From: Symbiodinium natans | Taxonomy: Eukaryota > Sar > Dinophyceae > Suessiales > Symbiodiniaceae | DNA: 55,000 bases | Direction of reading: 5' to 3' | Assembly: GCA_905221605.1 (NCBI GenBank) | Contig: CAJNDS010002718.1 | Coordinates: 1-55,000 of the forward strand | In this document: positions 23,245 to 32,854 of the stretch, in pieces | How positions within the stretch are numbered: the first letter of the stretch is position 1 | How the letters are laid out: the number at the start of each line of letters is the position of its first letter | Translations under genes and position numbers: made by a program | The notes under the pieces: model-generated | What the model saw: the letters and a program-made list of their open reading frames with translations, nothing else | What the model was told of the DNA's origin: nothing | Database searches by the model: none

Positions 23245-23400
23245 TAGGGTTTAGGGCTAGGGTTTAGGGTTTAGGGTTTAGGGTTTAGGGTTTAGGGTTT
23301 AGGGTTTAGGGTTTAGGGTTTAGGGTTTAGGGTTTAGGGTTTAGGGTTTCGGGTTTAGGGTTTAGGGTTTAGGGTTTAGGGCTGGGGTTTAGGGTTGAGG
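23245..23400. repeat. TTTAGGG array
   Basis: Roughly twenty head-to-tail units with rare variants. Confidence 0.97.
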
Positions 23401-24232
23401 TTTATTTAGGGTTTAGGATTTAGGTTTTTGGGTTTAGGGCTTATGGTTCAGGGTTCCAGGGTTTCAGGATTTCAGGGTTTAGGGTTTCAGGGCTTAAGGC
23501 TCTATAGGTTTCTGGGCTGCGTGGTTTGCGCGTTTTTGGGGTTGATGCCCTTGTTTGAGGATTTCAAACCCTAAACCCTAAACCTCTCTTGATGGGACAC
23601 CCTATGGAGCTCCTTCAGCAAGACTCTGTTGGCACCAAATCCTACCCCAAAACAGCCGCAAGCCCTACAATGAATGCCCTAAGTCCCACACAAGCCCTGA
23701 GCTCTTAACTCCTGTACTGCTATAAATCTCACCCCACAACCTTGACTCTAAACCGTCAGCCCTGTAGACCCCTAAGCCCTGAAACCCTAATCCAGCCTAA
23801 GCCCCAAACCCCGTAACCCAAGCAATGAACCCTCATAAGCCCTAGACACCCACGCTTCTAAACACCCCCAACACCCCTCAAAGTCCTCCCAATGAAGGCC
23901 GCCGGGGGGAATTCGAAGCGCTGCGGCTTGGGGCAGGCTCCTCTGAGGTAGCTGCGTGTTCGTACTCTACGCTTCAGTAGTACTACTAGGGCTTGTTAGG
24001 GTTGATAGGGGGCCCTTAAACCCCTAAACCCCTAAATCCCTAAACCCCTCCACCCCTAAACCCTAAACCAACAAAAACCCTAAACCCAGTTTAGCGTGCC
24101 CTGCAAGCCCTTGAAACCCTAAACACCACGCATATAAAGCCATGACGTCCCAAAAACCAGGCTTGAGACCTCCTGGGGACCGACTTTGAACACTCTTTTT
24201 GGAACCATCTCGGCAGGTCTCAGCTTTAGGGT

Positions 24233-24376
24233 TTATTGCTCACGGTTTTGGGCCTTCTTGCGGATCTGCCGGTCTTCTTCGAATTGCTGAGGTCGGGGCT
24301 CATGCGAGAAATGCATGAGCCCCAGGAGGATGCCATGAAGAACCCATGGACGAGACCTCCTCAAAATCTGAGCCAT
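24233..24376 (-). CDS. Small ORF or terminal exon, 47 aa
   Basis: Begins ATG and ends TAA: MAQILRRSRPWVLHGILLGL, then MHFSHEPRPQQFEEDRQIRK. A hydrophobic N-terminal third is followed by a charged C-terminus. It may be the 3' exon of a larger gene. No family recognised. Confidence 0.5.
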   Translation of the reverse strand: MAQILRRSRPWVLHGILLGLMHFSHEPRPQQFEEDRQIRKKAQNREQ

Positions 24377-24607
24377 CCCTAGTGTACCCTCCCAAGCCCT
24401 AAACCCTAAACCCTGAAGCCTAAAACCAAAAAACCCTAAAACCTAAGACCCTAAAACCTAAAACTCTAAACCCTAAACCCTAAACCTTAAACCCTAAACC
24501 TTAAACCCTAAACCCTAAACCCTCAAGCCCTGAACTCTTAAGCCCCTGCGCCCTGCAGGGCTTCCAGCCGTCATTAGGGCCCCAGGCTTCCCAGTAACCT
24601 AGGCTTA

Positions 24608-24678
24608 AAAAGGGTGCCCTTTTTTGCTTAAAGGGGTTTATAAGGGAACCTAAACCCCCCAAAAAGGGAATAAGGGTT
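24608..24678. mobile_element. Family G element, copy 1
   Basis: Core AAGGGGTTTATAAGGGAACC followed by AAAAAGGGAATAAGGG. The same core recurs at 28.85 and 45.18 kb and inside the nested insertion at 31.64 kb. Confidence 0.7.
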
Positions 24679-24851
24679 TAGGGTTTAGGGTTTAGGGTTT
24701 AGGGTACCACTGGGCATCCTAGGGCCTTCATCAATAGGGTCATGCTCGGCTCCGTCCTGATCGTCGGCGGCGGCCTTGCTTAAGGGCTTAGGATTTCGGG
24801 GGTTCTTTCTGGGTTTAGGGTTTAGGGTTTAGGGTTTAGGGATTAGGGTTT

Positions 24852-24906
24852 AGCGCCCAAACCTCACACCCCATGCCTTGGAAACCTCGAGATTTCTGCC
24901 AAAGGG
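24852..24906. repeat. Duplicated 55-bp island, copy 1
   Basis: Identical over about 50 bp to 25069-25121, including CTCGAGATTTCTGCCAAA. Each copy is followed by a G run and a TTTAGGG array. On the minus strand it may encode a microexon (NLEVSKAWGV). Confidence 0.9.
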
Positions 24907-24912
24907 GGGGGG

Positions 24913-25010
24913 GGGGTTAGGGTTTAGGGTTTAGGGTTTAGGGTTTAGGGTTTAGGGTTTAGGGTTTAGGGTTTGGGGGTTGGGGTTTAGGGTTTAGGGT
25001 TTAGGGATTT
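24913..25010. repeat. TTTAGGG array
   Basis: Follows duplicated island copy 1. Confidence 0.95.
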
Positions 25011-25068
25011 GGTTTGGGTTTGGCGGGGATGCCAAGAAAAGCTGCATGCAGGCAAGCCTGGACGTAAA

Positions 25069-25121
25069 GCGCCCAAACCTCACACCCCATGCCTTGGAAA
25101 CCTCGAGATTTCTGCCAAAAG
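25069..25121. repeat. Duplicated 55-bp island, copy 2
   Basis: Direct repeat of 24852-24906 with its downstream array, showing that an island-plus-array unit was duplicated in tandem. Confidence 0.9.
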
Positions 25122-25126
25122 GGGGG

Positions 25127-25268
25127 GGTTAGGGTTTAGGGTTTAGGGTTTAGGGTTTAGGGTTTAGGGTTTAGGGTTTAGGGTTTAGGGTTTAGGGTAT
25201 AGGGTTTAGGGTTTAGGGTTTAGGGTTTAGGGTTTAGGGTTTCGGGTTTCGGGTTTCGGGTTTAGGGT
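25127..25268. repeat. TTTAGGG array
   Basis: About twenty units, the last few converted to TTTCGGG. Confidence 0.97.
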
Positions 25269-25576
25269 TCAGCATCTCAAGCCCAAGCATTCACTAGTCA
25301 AGCAGCTTGTCAAGCGCTGGAAAAATACCTACCCGCCCAAGAATCCCGTAGCATTAAGAAAATACAAAGTTCACTCAATACATTCCCAGTAGGCTTAAAG
25401 CTCAAAATTCTAACCCTGTCCCTCATACCCTGCAGGCCCTGAACCCTATGACCCACATCCTAGAAACTCTAATCCCTATGCTCCAAACCGTCATTAAACC
25501 GTATGCCCCAAATTTTAGAGACCCTAAACCCTAGGCCCCAAATCCCAGAGTTAAACCCTATGCCCGCAGGCCCGGG

Positions 25577-26146
25577 CTGGAAAACACCATTTGCCGACGA
25601 AGTGCGTCAGTGTTTAGGGCCCCCCCGCAAAAAAAAACAAAAAACAGTTGCCGACGAAGGGTGAAAAGGGTTTAGGGCCCACGGGGGCAAAAAACCCATT
25701 TGCCGACGAAGGGTGTCAGGGTTTAGGGCCCACGGGGGAAAAAAAACCATTTGCCGACGAAGTCCGTCAGGGTTCAGCCCCCCCCCCCCCCCCCCCCCGA
25801 GGAAAAAAACATTTGCCGACGAAGGGTGTCACGATGTAGGGCCCGCGGGGAAAAAACGATTTGCCGACGAAGGAAGGGTGTCAGGGTTTAGGGCCCACGG
25901 CGGGACAAAACCATTTGCCGACGAAGGGCGTCAGGGTTTAGGGCCCCTGTTTTCGGGAGCCCCTGTGGGGGGGAGCCCAGGATCCGGCCAAAAGTGGCCG
26001 ATTCCAGCTGAGTTTAAAAAGAACTTATATGGCAGAAAGGACCCTCTCATTTTTCAGATTCTGGTTCCGGGCTCAGGAAAAAACCACATGCCAAGGGTGT
26101 CAGGGTTTAGGTTCAGAAAAAAACCACATGCCGACGAAGCCCACTA
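25577..26146. repeat. Minisatellite, about 52-60 bp unit, containing a telomere word
   Basis: Seven clear units plus two diverged ones: (A)n CCATTTGCCGACGAAGGGTG, then TCAGGGTTTAGGGCCC(A/C)C and a G/A run. The repetitive peptides encoded across it (FADEG...) are a by-product. Unique sequence (25980-26080) separates the last diverged units. Confidence 0.92.
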
Positions 26147-26507
26147 GGGATCAAATATGCATAGTAAGAAGGGTTTAGGGTTTAAGGTGAGTTTTGCTGG
26201 TTCAAGAGCGGATCCCTGACTTGGAGCTCCCCAGCCAACCAAACACAACGCCCAAGCCCTAAATGCCTTGGGACCGAGGCGGACTATAGCCTTGCCATAG
26301 CAATCCCACGATTGTTTAGGGTTTTAGGGTTTTAGGGTTTTAGGGTTTCTAGGGTTTATTGGGTTTATGGGGTTTATGGGGTTTCTGGGGTTTACAGGGT
26401 TTAGGGTTTTTCAGGTTTAGGGTTTGGGGTTGTTTGGCCAGGCCACCCCGTGTAACTTATGCTCGCGGTTGCATTCTGCTTCGGCTTAGGCCGCGGTGAC
26501 CCTAAAA

Positions 26508-26628
26508 GTAACTTACTGTTGGCAGGGAATGAGGTAATTAAGTTCAGGGCCCTAAATTATACCCTTTAAGGGATTATATAGGGTACCTCATTCCCCCATT
26601 CCCTACTAACCAACAGTAAGGTAAGTTC
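26508..26628. mobile_element. 121-bp inverted-repeat element (family P)
   Basis: The left TAACTTACTGTTGG...GGGAATGAGGTA and right TACCTCATTCCC...CCAACAGTAAGGTAAGTT ends are complementary. Between them are AATTATACCCTTTAAGGG and ATTATATAGGGTACC. No ORF. A partial relative lies at 5.34 kb. Confidence 0.8.
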
Positions 26629-26799
26629 AGGGGGATGCTCCTTGATCTGGTGCAGGGCGACTGTACTAGGCTTAAACGCTAGAACCTGTAGACTCGAATT
26701 TGAATCCCAAACCCTAAGCCCTGAACCCTAAACCCTAAACCCTAAACCCCATAAACCCTGAACCCTGGACCCTAGTGTTCAAGGCCCAAAATCTCCGAG

Positions 26800-26883
26800 T
26801 TTTTCGGCCGCGCAGCCCAAGAGGAGCGAGAGGAGCCGCGGCTGGACGATGAGCCGAAGCCGAAGGGCGACTGGCTCGTCTGA
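26800..26883 (+). CDS. C-terminal exon, unknown protein
   Basis: After ATCTCCGAG, 27 codons run to TGA: FFGRAAQEEREEPRLDDEPK, then PKGDWLV. Highly charged tail. The exon could start further upstream at the TAG near 26775. Confidence 0.65.
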   Translation, partial: FFGRAAQEEREEPRLDDEPKPKGDWLV

Positions 26884-26989
26884 GGCCAGGGGTGTGAGTG
26901 GATTTGGGGTTTAGGGTTTAGGGTTTAGGGCTGGGTCTAGGGTCTAGGGTCTCGGATTTCGGATTTCGGGTTTAGGGATAGGGTTTAGG

Positions 26990-27090
26990 GTTTAGGGTTT
27001 AGGGTTTGGGGTTTGGGGTGTGGGGTTTGGGGTTTGGGGTTTGGGGTTTGGGGTTTGAGGTTTAGGGTTTAGGGTTTAGGGGTTCAGCGT
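26990..27090. repeat. Array grading from TTTAGGG to TTTGGGG
   Basis: A block of TTTGGGG units is embedded in TTTAGGG. Confidence 0.9.
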
Positions 27091-27593
27091 TCGGGCTTCA
27101 GGGTCTTAAAACCCGAGCCCACGCTTCTCAACAGGAATTCCTGTCCCTAAACGCTAAACCCAAAGGCAGTCCGCAACCTTCCTCCATGTTCTCTGAGAGT
27201 CTGCAAGGGTTTGGGGTTTAGGATGTAGGGTTTAGAACTTGGTGTCTTGCACGCAGGTTTTGCGGCTTTCCGAGCCAAAATCTCCCCCCCCCCCCCCCCC
27301 CCCAACCCGCGAATCCAAATCCCCAAGACTCCAAGTCCTACAAGCCCTAAGTTCCTAGGCGCTCATCCGCCCAGAAACGATTGATCTTCCGCAGCTCTGC
27401 AGAGTTGTTAGGTCTTCTCTCTCGGGTATCACCTCATGCTCTTCTACCCAAAGCCCAAAGCCCTCAAGAGCACAAACATGCACAAACCCTATCAGCCCCA
27501 AACTTAAACCCCAAAACCCTAAAACAAACCCAACCCCAAAGCCCTCAACAACCCCCCAAACAACCCGAAACCCCAAACACCCAAATACTTTCG

Positions 27594-27702
27594 GGTTGGG
27601 ATGTTCCCCCTTATACTAACAGTCCTTAATAGGGATTCTAATGGGGGGGGGTACCATAATACCTATTAAGGACTGTTAGTGTAAGGGGCAACATACCAAC
27701 TT
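27594..27702. mobile_element. Family M hairpin element, copy 2
   Basis: GGGTTGGGATGTTCCCCC...TACTAACAGTCCTTAATAGG is complementary to CCTATTAAGGACTGTTAGTG...GCAACATACCAAC. On the minus strand its end supplies GTATGTTG directly after the open frame at 27706, as if it were the start of an intron. Confidence 0.9.
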
Positions 27703-27705
27703 TAG

Positions 27706-28018
27706 GGTTTCGAGTCTGACGCGCCTTTCTGTTGGCCGATCTCTTTGAGAGCAGCTGTTGGATGTCGTCCATGTCGGGCATCCTCCCGAGGGGCAGACTG
27801 TCCAGGGAACTCTTTGGTTTTTTAATGAGCTGTAAAACAGGTTTTAGGGTCTTAATGGGGATTTCATAGTTTTTTTCGGCTTTGAATGGGTGTTCATAAG
27901 GCATAAGTTGGGTTTTAGTGGGGGTAGGGAGTTTGGGAGCTCGATAGGCTTTATGGTTTATGGGTTTAGAGAAAGGACCAGTAAAGGCCATCTTCTCCCA
28001 TGATCGCATAAACTCCAA
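27706..28018 (-). CDS. Open reading frame, unknown protein (one or two exons)
   Basis: Begins ATG (MEFMRSWEKMAFTGP) and stays open for 104 codons, ending SLDSLPLGRMPDMDDIQQLL and SKRSANRKARQT before the family M element. The middle (about 27840-27960) resembles degenerate telomere-like words in frame, so it may be an intron between two exons. A lysine-rich basic tail follows an acidic motif. No family recognised. Confidence 0.6.
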
Positions 28019-28485
28019 ACTTACATGTCATGCATGACCCCCCTCAAGAATCCCAAGAACCGTGGGGTTCCCAAGCAACTCACGAAACACCCAATAAATC
28101 CTAAAAACCCGAAAAAAACCCTCAAAAAGAGCCCAAAAGACCCCCAAAAAAACCTAAAACCCAAAAATCCCGAAAGCCCGATCAACCCTAAAACGCACCC
28201 TAAACTCTTTAAACCCTGAACACCCTAAACTCCCTAAACCCTCAACCAAAAGGAGAGACAACGGCCACGAGGGCACCACCTGGGAGCCGAGATGCTGACT
28301 CGGCTTCTTCGAGCTTGAGCTCGAAGCAAAGCCTGGTTCAACCATGGGCTCTGCTAGGGTTTAGGGTTTAGGGTTTAGCGTTTAGCGTTTAGCGTTTAGG
28401 GTTTAGGGTTTAGGGTTTTAGGGTTTAGGGTTTAGGGTTTCGGGTTTTGGGGTTTAGGGTTTAGGGTTTAGGTTTTAGGGTTTAG

Positions 28486-28659
28486 GTGAAGATAGAGACC
28501 CTCAAGAGCACCTCCGCCGCCCACGCCCTTGTAACCCTTCACGCACGAGTCGAGGTTGGGGAGCGAGGGGCACTAATCAACGAACGCCAAAAGAGCACCT
28601 TAATGACTTCCTCCTGCCCCCTCCCCCCTCTGCGGGCGGTCTACACTTTCGAAGGTTAA
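28486..28659 (+). CDS. Candidate exon ending in a stop
   Basis: Starts after TTTTAGGGTTTAG and is open for 57 codons to TAA: VKIETLKSTSAAHALVTLHA, then RVEVGERGALINERQKST. A shorter minus-strand exon (CPSLPNLDSCVKGYKGV) overlaps, so strand is not certain. Confidence 0.5.
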   Translation: MKIETLKSTSAAHALVTLHARVEVGERGALINERQKSTLMTSSCPLPPLRAVYTFEG

Positions 28660-28845
28660 GCTTTTCATCATGGGCATAGTAGGTGTCCGGAGATTCCCTG
28701 TCGGGTTTAGACCCTTCAAGCACTGGGTTCAGGGAGGGTGTCGGATGGTCGTATCCCTAAACCCTAAACCCTAAACCCTAACCGTGGAATGAAACCTAAG
28801 GCCGGACCACTCCCCCCCCACTCCCCCCGGCACCCCTGCCCTTTT

Positions 28846-28896
28846 TGAAATACAGGGGCTTATAAGGGATCCCAAACCCTCAACAAAGGGAATAAG
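28846..28896. mobile_element. Family G element, copy 2
   Basis: GGGGCTTATAAGGGATCCCAAACC, then AAAGGGAATAAGGGCC matches the core of copies at 24.6 and 45.2 kb. Confidence 0.6.
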
Positions 28897-29150
28897 GGCC
28901 TACAAACTCCAAGCCCCAAACTTCGGTCTCACCATAAACCGTACGAAGCCTCGTCCCCTAAACCTTAAACCCTCAGACCCCTAAACCCTCAGACCCCTTA
29001 AACCCGAAACCCCTGAACCCCTAGACCCACTCCTAAACCCTTAACCCCTATAAGCCCTAAACCCTAAACCCGAAACCTCTAAACCCTCAGACCCGGAACC
29101 CTATAAACCCTAACCCCCCAAACCCTAAAACCCCTAACCACCTAAACCTT

Positions 29151-29247
29151 GGGATGTTCCCCCTTATACCAACAGTCCTTAATAAGCATTATAATAGGGG
29201 GTACGATAATCCCAATTAAGGGCTGTTTGTATAAGGGGGAACATCCC
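29151..29247. mobile_element. Family M hairpin element, copy 3 (97 bp, best preserved)
   Basis: GGGATGTTCCCCCTTATACC...AATAGGGGGTAC... ends ATAAGGGGGAACATCCC, the exact complement of its start. It is followed by AG. Confidence 0.93.
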
Positions 29248-29274
29248 AGCTCTAAACCCTAAACCCTAAACCCA

Positions 29275-29386
29275 CCTAAACCCTAAACCCTAAACCCTAA
29301 ACCCTAAACCCTAAACCCTAAACCCTAAACCCTAAACCCTAAACCCTAAACCCTAAACCCTAAACCCTAAACCCTAAACCCTTAAA
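29275..29386. repeat. Long perfect CCCTAAA array
   Basis: About sixteen uninterrupted units, among the longest perfect arrays in the window. Confidence 0.98.
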
Positions 29387-29387
29387 C

Positions 29388-29446
29388 CAGCCGCGCCACT
29401 GGCGCTTGACGCCACGGAGCCACCTGTGGAGTGCCTGCGCTTGCTC
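29388..29446 (-). CDS. Candidate exon after a conserved intron end
   Basis: Acceptor TTTCTGGCACCCTGAAG, frame EQAQALHRWLRGVKRQWRGW. The 25 bp upstream (29447-29471) is nearly identical to 30235-30259, in front of another candidate exon. This favours the minus strand, although a plus-strand frame is also open. Confidence 0.55.
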
Positions 29447-29895
29447 CTTCAGGGTGCCAGAAAGATGCAGGATTTGGTTTAGGGTTTAGGGTTTAGGGTT
29501 TAGGGTTCAGGGTTTAGGGTTTAGGGTTTTAGGGTTTAGGGTTTAGGGTTGAGGGCTACATTGGAATGGGAAGCTGTGCAATAATAGTGCATGAATACAG
29601 GGAGTATAAGGGGACAATGTTGGTAACTGCTTGAGGGCCCTGGCGTTGTAGGGTTCCCTATGAGGTGCGGTGTGTTGTGCTTCCAGCCTTCGTGTGTTTT
29701 GCAGGCTTACGGCCGGAGGAGGATTTGAGGGTTGGGCTTTGGGCTGAGGGCTTCAAGGTTCTTGGATGATGCGGCAAAGTGCCAGGACAAAGATGTTTGA
29801 ACATTTCAGGAATCTGCTCTGTTTGAAAAAGCCCATGCATCGAACCCACGATAGTTCGACCCCCTCAAAGACTGACACTTCACTCCAACTCGGGA

Positions 29896-29950
29896 TATAG
29901 TACCCCCTATTATGATCCCTATGAAGGACTGTCAGTAGAAGGGGAACATC
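29896..29950. mobile_element. Family M element, half copy
   Basis: Only one arm is present: AGTACCCCCTATTATGATCC...AGGACTGTCAGTAGAAGGGGAACATCC. Confidence 0.8.
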
Positions 29951-30746
29951 CTCCCCCCCCTCCCCCCCCTCCCTCCCCCGGAAGAAGCCCTCTAGCTTCA
30001 GGGGCCGATGTGTCCCAACCTTCGCATGATCAAAAAATAAGCCTCCGGCAATTCTGAAACCTCAAGTCAAGCAGCCCCTAAGCCCTAAGCCCCCAAAACC
30101 CTAAAACCCACGAACCTAAGCCCTAAACCCGACAAAATCCTGAAAGCCTCAACACTTTATCCGCCCCTCCGATGTCCTGGTAACGTCCGGAACAGCGAGG
30201 TTGGCTTTGGAGAGGGGGTTGGAGCCCTAGGAGACTTCAGGGTACCAGGAAGATGCAGGGGGTTTAGGGTTTAGGGTTTAGGGTTTAGGTTCAGGAATTT
30301 AGGGTCTAGGGCATAGGGTTCAGGATTCTAGGGTTTAGTGGCTTGGGCAGGGCTTTAGGTCTTTGCCCTTACTAGACCTTTGGCATGGGAGTTGGGTCGT
30401 GTAGGCAGGTTTCGGGAATCTTGTGGCTGAGTTCCGAGCAGGGGGCAGGGGTTTTGGGGAGTTCTATGTCTTGAGGATTCGAGATTTGGAGAGCTGTCCC
30501 GGTTCTCGAGGCTTGTCGCCATCATCCGCCCTCTGAGCCCTACTTGAACATCAGTAATCCTCCCAGGCCCTAGGCTCTAAACCTCCACATCGCCGAGTAG
30601 TGCCAAGTAATCTTGACTCCACATGTGCAGCGCTTTTTCTTCCCATCGTCTCCCCAAACCAGAAGCCCGAAACCCTAAGCCTTCATCCCTAAACCCTAAA
30701 CCCTAAACCCTAAACCCTAAACCCTAAACCCTAAACCCTAAACCCT

Positions 30747-30853
30747 GCCAATTCCCCCTACACGGGACGAGTGGCCGTAACGAAGGAGCTGGAGGAGGCC
30801 GATCGGGCAGGAATCGAGGCCGTTCCTCAGAGAGAGGAATACAGGGCTGAAAA
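30747..30853 (+). CDS. Exon, unknown protein
   Basis: The frame ANSPYTGRVAVTKELEEADR continues to AGIEAVPQREEYRAEK, with a possible GC donor. It is a Glu/Arg-rich helix-forming sequence between a CCCTAAA array and TTTAGGG repeat. Confidence 0.7.
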
Positions 30854-30934
30854 GCATTCGAATAGGGTTCAGGATTTAGGGTTTAGGGTTTAGGGTTCAG
30901 GGTTTAGGGTTTAGGGTTTAGGGTTTAGCATGAT

Positions 30935-31013
30935 ATTATTCTCGTATAGCTATAAAGGGACCCGAAAGGGAATATTATTAGAACATTCTTCCGACCCCTA
31001 TACTAGCAGCTTT
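30935..31013. mobile_element. Family C element, end fragment
   Basis: GGGACCCGAAAGGGAATATTATTAG followed by TTCCGACCCCTATACTAG matches the conserved right end of copies at 48.2 and 53.4 kb. Confidence 0.7.
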
Positions 31014-31203
31014 GGGGCTGAATTCTGGACCGGTTTGAGGTTTCAGGGTATTCAGCCCCATGATTGACACGCCCACGTCAACATCGAAGTCGCTCCCCTC
31101 GGAAAACTCTCATGCATCTTGGCCGCGATGAGATTCTTAAGGCTGGGCTTAAAGGAACCCTGGGCCCTAAACCCCAAGCCCGAGATGCCCCAAGAAAAAC
31201 CAC

Positions 31204-31266
31204 CCAGTTTCTAAGTCGAGAATATGGGAAGGACACCTCTTCAGCGTCCTCTTTCCTCCCTCCCTG
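31204..31266 (-). CDS. Exon, unknown protein
   Basis: Acceptor CTATTTCACCAG, exactly 21 codons (QGGRKEDAEEVSFPYSRLRN plus W), donor GTGGTTTTTC. Both sites are good. Confidence 0.65.
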
Positions 31267-31408
31267 CTGGTGAAATAGTTTTTTGTGTTGTACTACTTTG
31301 AAAGCTACAAAAAATGCTACACACCATGTAAATGACCGATTGCAAATACAGTTCAACTTACACTCTACAAAAGCTACTAAGAACCAGCAAGTGCAGGGCT
31401 CAGTTTAG

Positions 31409-31589
31409 GCCGATGCCAAATCGGCTGAGGGTCCTTCGTCGGGTGTGGCTTCGGACCGCAAGAAGATGGGTATCGAAACATCGCCTGCGATATGGTGGGA
31501 GGGAAGGACTACACAAGAAGTCTGCCAGAAAAGGTTATCCTTCCTGGGCGTGCCGGAACTGAATATCAACTGTTACCCTACAGCCGAAT
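31409..31589 (+). CDS. Exon upstream of an introner, unknown protein
   Basis: Starts after GCTCAGTTTAG and reads ADAKSAEGPSSGVASDRKKM, then GIETSPAIWWEGRTTQEVCQ and LSFLGVPELNINCYPTAES. It runs up to the junction of the family B element. The minus strand is open over part (DVSIPIFLRSEATPDEGPSA), so strand should be checked, but the plus frame is longer and stops inside the element. Confidence 0.65.
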
Positions 31590-31802
31590 CTAGGATGGCA
31601 CTCAAAACCCTCTGAAACATATTCCTGAGTATGAGCCTCGTTAGTAGCCCAGTAACCATATTATAATAAGGGCACCCTGTTTTGGGCTGGTTACTTTATA
31701 AGGGAACTCAGAACCAAAAAAGGGCAAAGGGCACCACTGGCCTACCATGGCCTCTTACACCCAAAAAGGGAAAACATGAAATGTCCCAAAGGGCCTACCG
31801 AG
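31590..31802. mobile_element. Family B introner copy 1, interrupted by a nested insertion
   Basis: CTAGGATGG...AAACCCTCTGAAACATATTCCTGAG and AAAACATGAAATGTCCCAAAGGGCCTACC match the two halves of the uninterrupted copies at 46.4 and 50.1 kb. The halves are separated by 111 bp (31640-31750). Confidence 0.85.
31640..31750. mobile_element. Nested 111-bp insertion with 4-bp duplication
   Basis: Flanked by CCTC at 31636-31639 and 31751-31754. Contains the family G core TTTATAAGGGAACTC...AAAAAAGGGCAAAGGGC and starts GTTAG. It shows a second element landing in an existing introner. Confidence 0.8.
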
Positions 31803-31897
31803 CAATTCCAACCGAAACCCCGAACCATCATCCCATGGTGGGAATTGCAGTCGAGCATGGCAGCGCTTCATATGATGAAGCCCTTCTCGACCTACTA
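31803..31897 (+). CDS. Exon between two introner-like elements
   Basis: Frame IPTETPNHHPMVGIAVEHGS, then ASYDEALLDLL, bounded left by the family B end (CCGAG) and right by a family C start. Its phase relative to the exon at 31409 was not resolved: a second frame is also open. Confidence 0.6.
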
Positions 31898-31990
31898 GAG
31901 GGGCCTTAATAATTAGTAGAGGGTTTTGGGGGATACTAGAATGGACTTATGAAAACAGGGGCCATAAGGGAATACGATGAGCTGCTTTTT
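31897..31990. mobile_element. Family C element, copy 2
   Basis: AGGGGCCTTAATAATTAGTAGAGGGTTTTGG and GGCCATAAGGGAATACGATGAG match the two conserved ends of the 48.2 kb copy. Confidence 0.75.
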
Positions 31991-32259
31991 CACCCTAACA
32001 CGGAGAGCCCCGAACATGTCTGCGTGGTTCCTTTCGAGGCACATCGGTACTGGGCTTAGGGTTCCAGGGTTTGCGAGTTGACAAGTGCCCTCGAGTTAGA
32101 ACATCTGTGACCTGTAGGCTTGTTTAAGATCCTAACCCTAAGCCCGAAATCCCGAAAGCCCTAAAGCCCTAAAGCCCTGAAGCCCTGAAGCCCTAAAGCC
32201 CTCAAGCCCTAAAGCCCTAAACCCCTAAAGGAAGACTGAGAGACTGACTGCCGAGTCAC

Positions 32260-32333
32260 CTGATAGCAGCTTGGAGTCTCGAAGCTCTGGCTTCGCATCG
32301 CCTGGACAGACTCCCCCTCCCTCAGCAGCCGGG
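32260..32333 (-). CDS. Exon, unknown protein
   Basis: Strong acceptor CTCTTTTTTCTTCAAG, frame RLLREGESVQAMRSQSFETP to SCYQ, donor TATCAG/GTGACT. 74 nt. Confidence 0.75.
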
Positions 32334-32742
32334 CTTGAAGAAAAAAGAGTTTAGGGTTTAGGGTTTAGGGTTTAGGGTTTCATGTGTCTGGGCTGGCTTG
32401 CCTGGTTGATATAGGTTTAGGTACAGTATCCTACTCACATATTGATTTCGCATGGCTCTCCGGCAGCGTTTGTAGCAACAGGGCTTCAGTTTTTGCCGCT
32501 ATTCCCCCCAAGCCCCGACGTGAATCCCACATACCCCCCCAACCCGAGCAAGTCTCAATCCCATCTTCTTCCCTCGAGCCACTTAAGGGCTCAAGGAGTA
32601 GGATGGTTTACAGTGAATTTCTAGGATCCTCATAAGGTTTATGAGAAGTTCCAGGGCTTGCAGGGCTTCAGGTTTAGGCGTTGGTTGAGTTCGGGGTTAG
32701 GGAGGCTCGTCTTGAGGCTTTCAGGCCCTCTGCGCCTGGCAC

Positions 32743-32823
32743 CTGGTGCGAGGACTTCCGCTCGAGCTTCTTGCTGCCTGTCATCTGCAAAGCCCCGTGC
32801 CTCAGACCTTGAAACGACACTCC

Positions 32824-32854
<31 letters not shown>

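Noticed and set aside
25648-26147. Repeated FADEG peptides on plus strand
   Set aside because: Translation of the minisatellite, interrupted by homopolymers.
29275-29386. Window as a subtelomere or chromosome end
   Set aside because: Arrays occur in both orientations throughout, lie within inferred introns and vary in unit; none is terminal.
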